Assembly (NCBI GenBank): GCA_946886255.1 | Contig: CAMPIG010000090.1 | Location: 1-12,555 of the forward strand | Direction of reading: 5' to 3' | Source of the DNA: an uncultured Cellvibrio sp. | GTDB lineage: Bacteria; Pseudomonadota; Gammaproteobacteria; Pseudomonadales; Cellvibrionaceae | DNA length: 12,555 bases | Shown here: positions 6,049 to 12,555 of the stretch, piece after piece | How positions within the stretch are numbered: the stretch's first letter is position 1 | How the letters are laid out: every line of letters begins with the position of its first letter | Notes under the pieces: generated by a model | What the model was told of the DNA's origin: nothing | The model's input: the letters and a program-made list of their open reading frames with translations, nothing else | Database searches by the model: none | Program-made: the position numbers and the translations under genes

Positions 6049-6120
6049 CCAGGCGCATCAGTCCGTCCCCGTCGGGCACAGGACGCTCGCAAGCTCGCGC
6101 TTCTGTGCGCAACGTTATGC
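6043..6120. other. Integron attC site 10 (78 bp)
   Basis: Left core TCATAAC (6043-6049), right core GTTATGC (6114-6120). AGGCGCA pairs with TGTGCGC inside. ACGCTCGCAAGCTCGCGC is shared with attC site 5, so the two sites are related. Confidence 0.9.
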
Positions 6121-6130
6121 AAGGCAGGTA

Positions 6131-6505
6131 ATGAAATACTTTCTAATACCACTCAGTTTTACTTTGTTTTCTTGTGCAAGCTATAAAGTTGAGACATCAA
6201 GCGAATTTGATTTCACGAAAATTGATGGAAAGAAAGAACAGAGCATTACTCTGAAAAAGGTTAATGACTTTCCTCAAGGAGGCCAGTGTTTTGAGCCAAT
6301 GCTTTTTGTGTTAACCGTAGGGATCGTGCCAACTCACTGCGTAGATGATTATAATGTAGAGGTGGAAGGAGAAAGCCTTGGATCTACAAAAGTTACCACG
6401 ATGTCAGGCTGGATACCTCTTTTTATGGCAATGTTGCCAAAATGGAAATATGGTATTGAACCTAAAATTACAAAAGAACTTATCAGTGAGCCGAAAAAAC
6501 AATAG
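6131..6505 (+). CDS. Putative lipoprotein
   Basis: A 124-residue product from the ATG 10 bases after the attC core, with the signal MKYFLIPLSFTLFSC (lipobox LFSC, Cys15). The mature part is mostly beta-like and contains LFVLTVGIVPTHCVDDY, a hydrophobic stretch reminiscent of small bacterial lipoproteins with an LTxGIxPT motif, and ends in a lysine-rich tail. The longest frame starts at 6017, inside the previous gene and attC, and is rejected. AGGCAGG upstream is a weak ribosome site. Role unknown; envelope location inferred from the lipobox. Confidence 0.75.
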   Translation: MKYFLIPLSFTLFSCASYKVETSSEFDFTKIDGKKEQSITLKKVNDFPQGGQCFEPMLFVLTVGIVPTHCVDDYNVEVEGESLGSTKVTTMSGWIPLFMAMLPKWKYGIEPKITKELISEPKKQ

Positions 6506-6509
6506 AAAT

Positions 6510-6542
6510 GCATAACAAAAGTAGCTAATTGAGATTATGAGC
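6510..6542. other. Eroded attC remnant
   Basis: GCATAAC (6510-6516) is a good left core just after the lipoprotein stop. No GTTRRRY follows. The nearest match is ATTATGA (6536-6542), which differs from the expected GTTATGC at its first and last bases; the next gene's ATG lies in it. The site is only about 33 bp and probably not functional. Confidence 0.55.
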
Positions 6543-7250
6543 CAAAATACATTATATATAGCAGAGCCGATGTTCTCTGAAAGACTTCAAAAATTTGATA
6601 GTGAGTCAATTTTTCCTCCAATTAAAAAAATTGGAGTTACCACTGACCATCCAGGGCGCCGCGAAAGGGAGCTGTTGGGTACTTTAAGTCCCATAAAAGT
6701 ATCTATTGTTAAAGCATGGACTGATATAGATGCAAAAAGAGTCGAGTCTATGCTTCACACAATTCTTGATAACACTCGTCTTGATGGTGAGTATTTCTGG
6801 GATGGAAATGAAACTTTGGTTGATGCGGTCACTGATTTTATTGAGGCTTATCATCCTGAAGCAAAAGAAGTTGGTATAGCCGATGAGGCAGATGTTACTG
6901 CAGCTGCTGAGGCCGTTCATAAAAAGAACTCACAGAGAATATATACCGAAGTTATACCCAGTTTAGATGAGCTATCAATTAAATACAGCATTAATAAAAC
7001 AGGTCGAGGAGTAAAGTTCAGACTTGGAGAATATGTTCTTGCGCTTGGTGGAAGAACTGCTGGCAGATACACCCTTACTATTTGGTCAAAGACAAAAGCA
7101 ACTGAGCAAGCGCTTCAGGACTTTGAGCATTCACAGGGGCTTTCTGCTAATGGTTCTGAGGATAGTAATCGTCGCGCAAGAATTCCAATGAGTAACATAC
7201 AGGTTATTATTGAATCAATCTCAAAATACGTTAGAGAAAGCCGTGCTTAA
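6537..7250 (+). CDS. GIY-YIG superfamily / T5orf172-type protein
   Basis: A 237-residue protein. The N-terminal 110 residues match the T5orf172/MUG113 branch of the GIY-YIG fold: LYIAEP in the place of GIY, KKIGVTTDHPGRRERELLG in the place of YIG with its Arg-rich helix, AKRVESMLHTILDNTR, and GEYFWDGNETLVDAV with the terminal Glu. These domains bind or cut DNA in characterised relatives; the GIY is degenerate here, so cleavage activity is uncertain. The C-terminal half (SLDELSIKYSINKTGRGVKFRL and onward) is basic and may be a separate binding module; no family is recognised. No signal peptide. The start lies in the eroded attC and has only a weak ribosome site. The TAA stop is formed by the next left core (GCTTAAC). 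Confidence 0.7.
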   Translation: MSQNTLYIAEPMFSERLQKFDSESIFPPIKKIGVTTDHPGRRERELLGTLSPIKVSIVKAWTDIDAKRVESMLHTILDNTRLDGEYFWDGNETLVDAVTDFIEAYHPEAKEVGIADEADVTAAAEAVHKKNSQRIYTEVIPSLDELSIKYSINKTGRGVKFRLGEYVLALGGRTAGRYTLTIWSKTKATEQALQDFEHSQGLSANGSEDSNRRARIPMSNIQVIIESISKYVRESRA

Positions 7251-7292
7251 CAAAGCATTGCAGCGGACAAGCCGCTGAATGCGGCGTTAGGC
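7245..7292. other. Integron attC site 11 (48 bp)
   Basis: Left core GCTTAAC (7245-7251), right core GTTAGGC (7286-7292). The arms GCATT-G-CAGCGG and CCGCTG-A-ATGC pair fully around a 5-base loop. It is very short for an attC but structurally complete. Confidence 0.9.
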
Positions 7293-7324
7293 TGCACATG
7301 ATACACCCTTGCCTACCAAACAAT

Positions 7325-7328
7325 AGGA
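7325..7328 (+). promoter_or_regulatory. Ribosome binding site choosing the beta-lactamase start
   Basis: AGGA stands 8 bases before ATG 7337. The in-frame ATG at 7298 has no such site and would put 13 residues in front of the Tat signal, so 7337 is preferred. Confidence 0.7.
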
Positions 7329-7336
7329 TCAACAGA

Positions 7337-8239
7337 ATGTTCACACGGCGCGACTTTTTGATTACATCCATGGCAGCGAGCTCACTTCTGGCCATGCCTG
7401 CTGCCGCAGAACCTGCTACGCGTCGCTTTGATGCCGCCGAGCGGCTTGGGGCGTTAGAAGTGGGGCACGCGCGCCTCGGCGTTTGTTTTCTTGACACAGT
7501 TACCGGTGAAATCAGCGGTAACCGCATCGAGGAACGCTTTGCTATGTGTTCATCGTTCAAGCTTGCAATGGTTGCTGCCTGCCTGCGCGAAGCAGACAAC
7601 GGGCGCTTGAACCTGGAGGAGATACTGCCCTATTCAGAGGCAGATCTTCTGCCTTGGGCACCAGTCACGAGAAAGCAACTCGCCAAGGGTGGTCTGAGTA
7701 TTGCCACTTTGGCGCAAGCGGCTCAGGAAATGAGCGATGGCGTTGCCGCCAACCTTTTGGTTAAGCGCCTAGGCGGCCCTAGCGCTGTTACCACAAAGTT
7801 CAGAGAAATGGGCGATACGGTCACCCGCCTTGATCGCTATGAGCCGGATCTGGGCCTGGTTCTTTCCGCCGATACTCGCGACACCACCTCACCTCTTGCT
7901 TATGCGCAACTTGTCAGGCGAATTTTGACTGGCAGTATTTTACGGCCCGATTCGCGCGAACGACTTCTGGGGTGGACGCGAAATACAATCACGGGTGCTC
8001 GGCGGTTGCGAGCCGGCCTCCCTACTGAATGGCGTACTGGGAATAAGACGGGGACTGGGCGCGAGGAGGGGACGACCAACAAGTGCAATGACGTCGCTAT
8101 TACTTTTCCTCCCGGCAAAAACCCAATCATCATCGCAGCTTATTTCGACAGCGGCGAATACACGGAAAAAGTAGAAGCGAGGCATGAAGCTGTCCTCGCT
8201 GAAGTGGGAAAGATTGCTGCCGAATGGGCCATAAGTTAG
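7337..8239 (+). CDS. Class A beta-lactamase, Tat-exported, cassette-borne
   Basis: A 300-residue serine beta-lactamase, normal for class A. A twin-arginine signal (TRRDFLI, residues 3-9, then a hydrophobic run and PAAAEPA) directs export of the folded enzyme. Active-site motifs are in order: Ser72-Ser-Phe-Lys75 (Ambler S70xxK73), Ser133-Asp-Gly135 (S130-D-G132 instead of SDN), Glu169-Pro-Asp-Leu-Gly173 (E166, with Gly at 170) and Lys237-Thr-Gly239 (K234TG). Arg223 matches R220 of KPC and BlaC. Cys71 stands at Ambler 69, as in KPC, GES and NMC-A, but position 238 is Gly, so their 69-238 disulfide is absent; Cys50, Cys82 and Cys250 are other candidates. NKC in GTTNKCNDVAI looks inserted compared with usual class A enzymes. 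Family is certain; spectrum cannot be read from sequence. It is richer in GC than neighbouring cassettes and far from any Pc promoter. Confidence 0.95.
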   Translation: MFTRRDFLITSMAASSLLAMPAAAEPATRRFDAAERLGALEVGHARLGVCFLDTVTGEISGNRIEERFAMCSSFKLAMVAACLREADNGRLNLEEILPYSEADLLPWAPVTRKQLAKGGLSIATLAQAAQEMSDGVAANLLVKRLGGPSAVTTKFREMGDTVTRLDRYEPDLGLVLSADTRDTTSPLAYAQLVRRILTGSILRPDSRERLLGWTRNTITGARRLRAGLPTEWRTGNKTGTGREEGTTNKCNDVAITFPPGKNPIIIAAYFDSGEYTEKVEARHEAVLAEVGKIAAEWAIS

Positions 8240-8283
8240 TCGCGCGGATTACTTTTCCGTTGATTCCATATTCGACAAGTGAG

Positions 8284-8352
8284 GCCTGACAAACATATTA
8301 ATCGGACAGCTTGGGCTACTGGTATTGGACTTCCCAGGCTCTCGTGAACAAG
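8284..8352. other. Terminal attC remnant with a lost right core
   Basis: The left core GCCTGAC (8284-8290) is followed by TCGGACAGCTTG at the same distance, within one base, as in attC site 3. On the right, GGCTCTCGTG (8337-8346) matches the right arm of site 3 (GGCTCTCTGTG), but where GTTAGGT should follow, the sequence reads GAACAAG. The loop differs. The site is therefore recognisable but probably cannot recombine. The rest of 8240-8413 holds no gene; AGCTTGGGCT/AGCCTAAGCT (8308-8317/8351-8360) form a 10-bp stem with one G-T pair. Confidence 0.65.
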
Positions 8353-8413
8353 CCTAAGCTACAATCTTTATCAATGGGATTTTTACAAGACTAACAGCAT
8401 CTCAATGCAGTCA

Positions 8414-9682
8414 TCACCATGAAAGACGGGTTGCTACACGCGCCTCATCAGCGTGCAATAAAAACGACCAGCCATTGCGCTCACACAGCCGCTGAACGAT
8501 ACCCAGGCCCAGGCCATATCCATGAAGCGACGACGCCTCGGTCGGCGCGTGCCGCTCATCAGCGCTTACTTGATTGGTGACTAATAGCTCGCGCTCTTTG
8601 ATGCGAATGGTGATCGGTCCCTGCCCGGCGAGCGTGTGCTCGAACGCATTTCGCACCAGATTATTGACCACGATGGAAAAAGCCTGTGGATGCCCGCAGA
8701 CTTTGGGTTGTGCGAGTTGGTCGATTTCAACATCGACCAACTTGCCGTTCAGCAAGTGGCGCTGCTGTTCTATCGCCTGGCTCACCAGCGGCATCACCAA
8801 AAACTGCTTATCATACAAACCGTCGTCGGTTTCGCGAGCGAGGCACAAGAACATTTCAATCGTGGTTTTCATATCGAGCGTCGCGCGCCTCACTCGATCT
8901 ACCAGTTTCTCATCGGCTACTGACAAATCGCTTTGTTCCAGCAGCTCAAGTGCGCCTGTTATCACCGTGATCGGCGTCCGCAACTCATGACTGGCTGAAT
9001 CGGTAAAGTATCGTTCTCGCGCAACAAATGCGCTGATACGCTCAAGGGTCTTTTCGATGGTCCCGGCGAGCATGCCAACCTCATCATCGCCGAACCGGCT
9101 AGACTGTATGCGTTTATGATCTTCAGCCGATAAATGTTCTACGTCGATGTCCGCGACCACTTTGGCGAGTTGCGCAACGGGGGCGACAGCTCTACGCATC
9201 ACAATAATTCCCAGCCCGAAACCAAGAACACCGAGCGTACCCACGACACCGGTGATAACAAGCAGCCACCACCAATCCCCTGACGACGCAGCTTCGACCC
9301 CGGCAACGTCGAAAACCACAAATGCGTGCGACAGTTCATTGTCGGCTGACGGCTCTTCATTGTCGGCAGCCGGCTTTTCACTGTCGATAGATAGCACGGC
9401 GACATGCAGCTCTTCGGGTTCGAATTCGTACAACCCTTCCTCGGGATTTGTCTGCGCCCATTCCCTGAGTGATTCTGGCAAGCTCTCAACCTTGTCGTAT
9501 CCGCGAAGGTTCGTCGTGATAGAGGGGTAGCTCCGTGCGGCATGCTCTAGCTGACGCACTAGCACATGATCTTCGGTCAACTTGATCGCAGCGAAGAAAG
9601 CGAATCCCCAGGCCACGCTGAGGACAGCAACGCACAATGCAAATGCAATGGCGACACGCTTGCGCAGACTATGCCGGTACAT
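8414..9682 (-). CDS. Sensor histidine kinase, two-component system
   Basis: A 422-residue membrane kinase. The first helix spans about residues 9-33, a periplasmic sensing region of about 100 residues follows, the second helix is about 137-162 (WWWLLVITGVVGTLGVLGFG), then a HAMP linker. The HisKA box FTDSASHELRTPI carries the phospho-accepting His232; the N box is NNLVRNAFEHT (340-350, Asn345) and the G2 loop GYGLGLG (388-394). The usual DxGxG (G1) box is not visible; its place reads LLVTNQVSADE, so ATP binding may use a variant. The periplasmic loop contains a short acidic repeat (PAADNEEPSADNE). The start overlaps the response regulator stop by one base (TAATG) and GAGGA sits 9 bases ahead. 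It phosphorylates the regulator encoded just upstream; signal unknown. Confidence 0.9.
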   Translation of the reverse strand: MYRHSLRKRVAIAFALCVAVLSVAWGFAFFAAIKLTEDHVLVRQLEHAARSYPSITTNLRGYDKVESLPESLREWAQTNPEEGLYEFEPEELHVAVLSIDSEKPAADNEEPSADNELSHAFVVFDVAGVEAASSGDWWWLLVITGVVGTLGVLGFGLGIIVMRRAVAPVAQLAKVVADIDVEHLSAEDHKRIQSSRFGDDEVGMLAGTIEKTLERISAFVARERYFTDSASHELRTPITVITGALELLEQSDLSVADEKLVDRVRRATLDMKTTIEMFLCLARETDDGLYDKQFLVMPLVSQAIEQQRHLLNGKLVDVEIDQLAQPKVCGHPQAFSIVVNNLVRNAFEHTLAGQGPITIRIKERELLVTNQVSADERHAPTEASSLHGYGLGLGIVQRLCERNGWSFLLHADEARVATRLSW

Positions 9683-10416
9683 TATTGACTATCCTCTGCA
9701 ATATTAGGCTCTGCATTACCAGCTTCGGCAATTCGGTACCCGATGCGATGCACCGTATGAATTAGCGGGCTATCAAACGGCCTATCGATAGCCTGTCGCA
9801 GTTTGTACAAGTGCGAGCGAAGCGCATCACCATCGGGGCGTTCGTCAGCCCACAACAAGATTTCGAGATCATCACGAGACACAACAGACGGCGCCGCTTC
9901 CATCAGTCGTTGAAGTAGCTTCATGCAAGCAGGGGTGAGATCGATATGCCGGCCCGCGCGATGCACTTGCAGCGTGGACTTGTTCAATGTCAGATCACCA
10001 ACGGTTAATAGCTTGTCGGTTTTTCCGTGACTGCGTTTGTACAGCGCCTGCAGTCGCGCATGTAGCTCTTGTAATGCGAATGGCTTAACCAAATAGTCAT
10101 CGGCTCCCGCCTCGAAACCCTTAAGTTTATCGTCGAGCGTGTCTCGCGCCGTTAGCATAAGCACGGGGGTTTCTACTTCAGCATCAGTGCGCAGCTTTTG
10201 GCAAAAACGTAGGCCATCCATCCCAGGAAGCATCAGGTCTAGAACAATAATGTCGAACGGGTTCGTCAACGCCAGGTGCATCGCGCTTATACCGTCATAG
10301 GCAAAATCCAGAATATAGCTATGCTTTTCGAGATAGGCGGCAATGTTCGCACAAATGTCGCGGTTATCTTCGACAATCAACGCTCTAATCGGCGCCGCAC
10401 CAAGCGCGTGTCTCAT
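9682..10416 (-). CDS. OmpR-family response regulator
   Basis: A 244-residue regulator. The receiver domain (residues about 10-125) has the acidic pair Glu16-Asp17, the phosphorylated Asp60 (VLDLMLPGMDG), Thr89 and Lys111 (LVKPF). A winged-helix DNA-binding domain follows (about 137-230; LTPACMKLLQRLMEA, then LRSHLYKLRQAID and HTVHRIGYRI). An upstream in-frame ATG at 10440 adds 8 residues, but the ATG at 10416 has the better ribosome site. It lies downstream of the receptor gene by about 41 bases and its stop shares one base with the kinase start, so the three form one operon. Its targets are not shown by the sequence; control of the receptor operon is a reasonable guess. Confidence 0.9.
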   Translation of the reverse strand: MRHALGAAPIRALIVEDNRDICANIAAYLEKHSYILDFAYDGISAMHLALTNPFDIIVLDLMLPGMDGLRFCQKLRTDAEVETPVLMLTARDTLDDKLKGFEAGADDYLVKPFALQELHARLQALYKRSHGKTDKLLTVGDLTLNKSTLQVHRAGRHIDLTPACMKLLQRLMEAAPSVVSRDDLEILLWADERPDGDALRSHLYKLRQAIDRPFDSPLIHTVHRIGYRIAEAGNAEPNIAEDSQ

Positions 10417-10424
10417 ATGCTGTT

Positions 10425-10431
10425 CCCCCTT
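10425..10431 (-). promoter_or_regulatory. Ribosome binding site of the response regulator
   Basis: AAGGGGG on the reverse strand stands 8 bases before the ATG at 10416. It favours this start over the ATG at 10440, which has no comparable site. Confidence 0.75.
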
Positions 10432-10457
10432 ACCAGACATGATTTACCAAGCGCGAT

Positions 10458-12555
10458 TTACCAGGCATAGTCCAGACGCAGACCGACAAGCGGCTCGGCT
10501 TCGTTTTCATCTTCCACGTTAATGCCGCGGCGGTAGTCAAACTCGGTGTCGTCGCTCGACGATGCTGCCGTTACGTTGATGACATCGAGAAAGGTTGTTA
10601 CATCGATGGGGCCAAATGCGCGCCGATAGTCAACGCGAATGTTCACCAAGCTGTAAGCGCTTTTGCGACCGACATTACGCTCAGTGATCTCTTTTGAGTA
10701 GCGCAGAGGTTGTCCCGGCCCCAGCACGTCTGAGTGAATAATAAATTCTTCGTCTGGCCTGCCGGAAAGATATTTGTAGCGCGCGGCGACCTTCCAGCGG
10801 TCGTTGATTTCCCAGGTCAGGCCGAGGGTCGCGACATGCTCGCGGCTGAAGTCGGCAGCCAGGTCACCGCGACCATCCTTCCGGTCAATGACGGCATCGT
10901 TGTACGAGTAGGTTGCGGTAGCGTAAAGGCCTTCGGTAATCGTACCCCTGGCCACGATATCGACACCGTAGGATGTGCCGTCGCCAATGTTAGCAAATGT
11001 TCCGCTAACGCGATCAAGGTCTACCACCAGGTTGTCGAGGTTTTGATAATAGGCTTCAGTCAACACCGACCAGTTGCTGCTCGGGAAAACTTCAAAACCG
11101 ACACTACCGTGTGTGATTTCTTCGTTCTTGAGGTCGTTCTCCGGGTTAGCGGCAAGATCTAAAAATCGTGGCGACTGATGAAAGAGCCCTGCCGTCGCAA
11201 AATACCTAACCGTAGTACTCGGCCGCCAATTGACACTGAACCGGGGCGACGCGAAGCTTTCATCTGCAAAACCGTCTCGTTCGAACCGCACGCCTGTGCC
11301 AAATTCCCAATCACCGCGTTCAAAAATTTGTTCTACATAACCTGCGTAACTTGTTTCTTTTTGACTGAGTGAAGCGTTGGTGTCGGCGGGAGTCAGCACA
11401 ATAAAATACTGATCGGGGTCTGGTCTAAAGTCATCTTCGTCGTAGGTAAAGCGAATCCAATCGCCATCCAGGACCGTGTTGTAGTCCAGTTCAAGTTGCG
11501 TTACGCGAACACCGGCACTGAACACGCCCCATTGATTCAATGTTTCAAAATCGCTTCGCCAGCCGATCTCCGTTTCCTCTTCACCGATGGTAATAATGTT
11601 CTCCCGCACCGGAAAACTGGACGCGGGTGATCCCTCAGGGACGAGATCAGGAAATGCTTCACCCTCTGAACTAATCTTGTCGCTTGTGCGGTAGTAAACC
11701 TTGTTGGTCCAGACAGCGTCTTCACCGACCAATGATCGCAATGTCAGTCCATACAAATCACTATCTTGTTCAGAATCCTGAAGTGCAGCATCTTCGAAAT
11801 TGGGTGACGCAAAAACATGAGTCACCCCGCGAGTATAGTCTTCGTGTGTATCTATCAAAAGAACCTCAATCGTGTTGTTCTCGTTGATGGGTGTGACCGA
11901 CTTTACGATGATGTCTCTCAATACAGGCTCGCCAATGTCGAGTTCTTCGATCGTTTCAAACAAAGCGCCGAAATCCAGGCGTCGAGCAGAAACGAGCATC
12001 GTTGCGTCTTCAGTGATACCGCTAGGGCCGTCGTAACCCACTTCATAGCCCGCAAGATCGAGACGTAGACTGGCTGAAGGGCTTGGGTTGCCATCGGCGA
12101 CTTCCAGTTTGAGTAGCGATGCCGCCCGACCGCCATAAGCCGCACCCCACCCGCCCGGTGAAAACTCTGCACCACTGATGACATTCGGTGCGAAAATCGA
12201 GAAACGGCCGCCGCCACCGACATCTTCCTGTTCACCGAGTGATGCATCAAAGTGCACCGCTTTGTCAAAAGGAAAATCATCAACGAATAATAAATTATCT
12301 CTTGGGCCACGGCCGCGTACGCTAAAGTTCGCGAATTCACCGGTGGATGCCAAGCCAGGCAACCCGTCCAGCGATAGAAGCGGATCTGCGCCACCGCCAA
12401 CGGCACTTCGCAACGCTTCTCTATCGAGATAGGTGCTTGAAGCTGATGAAGCTACATCAGCTTGCCGTCCCAGAACCACAAATTCCTCAAGTGCCTGCGC
12501 GCCGCTCGCATCGAGGAGCGGCACGAGCCGCATCCGCAGGATGATGACGCGCGGC
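10458..12555 (-). CDS. TonB-dependent outer-membrane receptor, 5' end outside window
   Basis: At least 698 residues are encoded and the frame is open to the window edge, so the signal peptide and perhaps an N-terminal regulatory domain are missing. EEFVVLG, about 24 codons in from the window edge, is a likely TonB box. The plug domain follows (FSVRGRGPRDNLLFVDDFPF, then FSPGGWGAAYGG), then a long beta-barrel rich in alternating aromatic strands, such as the segment around SPRFSVNWRP. The last residues, LRLDYAW, end in an aromatic residue as outer-membrane barrels do. Such receptors import iron chelates, cobalamin, sugars or other large nutrients with energy from TonB-ExbB-ExbD; the ligand cannot be told here. 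It is followed closely by the response regulator and kinase, which may sense the same substrate. An internal ATG at 12533 is probably not the start. Confidence 0.9.
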   Translation of the reverse strand, partial: PRVIILRMRLVPLLDASGAQALEEFVVLGRQADVASSASSTYLDREALRSAVGGGADPLLSLDGLPGLASTGEFANFSVRGRGPRDNLLFVDDFPFDKAVHFDASLGEQEDVGGGGRFSIFAPNVISGAEFSPGGWGAAYGGRAASLLKLEVADGNPSPSASLRLDLAGYEVGYDGPSGITEDATMLVSARRLDFGALFETIEELDIGEPVLRDIIVKSVTPINENNTIEVLLIDTHEDYTRGVTHVFASPNFEDAALQDSEQDSDLYGLTLRSLVGEDAVWTNKVYYRTSDKISSEGEAFPDLVPEGSPASSFPVRENIITIGEEETEIGWRSDFETLNQWGVFSAGVRVTQLELDYNTVLDGDWIRFTYDEDDFRPDPDQYFIVLTPADTNASLSQKETSYAGYVEQIFERGDWEFGTGVRFERDGFADESFASPRFSVNWRPSTTVRYFATAGLFHQSPRFLDLAANPENDLKNEEITHGSVGFEVFPSSNWSVLTEAYYQNLDNLVVDLDRVSGTFANIGDGTSYGVDIVARGTITEGLYATATYSYNDAVIDRKDGRGDLAADFSREHVATLGLTWEINDRWKVAARYKYLSGRPDEEFIIHSDVLGPGQPLRYSKEITERNVGRKSAYSLVNIRVDYRRAFGPIDVTTFLDVINVTAASSSDDTEFDYRRGINVEDENEAEPLVGLRLDYAW

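Noticed and set aside
7231..7599. Reverse-strand open frame over the beta-lactamase start
   Set aside because: It overlaps a certain gene and a complete attC, and its composition is that of an antisense shadow.
1645..8352. Vibrio-type superintegron repeats
   Set aside because: The attC sites are not uniform in length or sequence, unlike the homogeneous repeats of that group.
8308..8360. Rho-independent terminator between the beta-lactamase and the kinase
   Set aside because: The stem has a 33-base loop and no T-run directly after it; overlap with the terminal attC remnant explains it better.
9147..9530. Forward open frame of 127 codons inside the kinase gene
   Set aside because: It is rich in Ser/Thr/Pro as expected of an antisense frame, with no start signal, and the kinase on the other strand is unmistakable.

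Overview
This window is the far end of an integron cassette array (about positions 1-8350) joined to a conserved-looking chromosomal operon (8414-12555, reverse strand). The organism is probably a Gram-negative proteobacterium: there are lipoprotein signals, a TonB-dependent outer-membrane receptor, an OmpR-type two-component system and a Tat-exported beta-lactamase. No genus can be named. The attC sites are short and varied (48 to about 187 bp), not a uniform Vibrio-type repeat family, so cassettes of mixed origin are likely. Most cassettes are visibly AT-rich. The beta-lactamase gene and the operon to its right are richer in GC.

Layout. Positions 1-1401 hold the 3' end of an unrecognised gene, tightly coupled to a SIR2-domain protein (NAD-binding family often found in anti-phage defence). 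Then follow 220 bp of unassigned DNA and the first attC. From about 1740 to 8350 come twelve cassettes, all read left to right, each normally one small gene plus an attC (core RYYYAAC ... GTTRRRY): a frameshifted YkvA/DUF1232 gene; two small cytosolic unknowns; a small lipoprotein; a membrane protein resembling the CrtO-like acyltransferase family; a WDPIGV-type small protein; a four-helix membrane protein; a second lipoprotein; a two-helix cysteine-containing protein; a third lipoprotein; a GIY-YIG/T5orf172-type protein behind an eroded attC; and a class A beta-lactamase. The final attC has lost its right core, which probably marks the fixed end of the array. No integrase, attI or Pc promoter is present; by cassette polarity they would lie to the left.

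On the reverse strand the operon runs TonB-dependent receptor (5' end outside the window), OmpR-family response regulator, sensor histidine kinase. The two regulators overlap by one base. The kinase gene converges on the beta-lactamase across a 174-bp spacer.

Several predicted starts had to be moved because the longest open frame begins inside an attC; the chosen starts lie just after the GTTRRRY core. The items most worth a second look are the SIR2 pair, the beta-lactamase with unusual active-site motifs, and the eroded, composite and related attC sites that record how the array was built. Family names are from recognition of motifs by eye; no database search was run.
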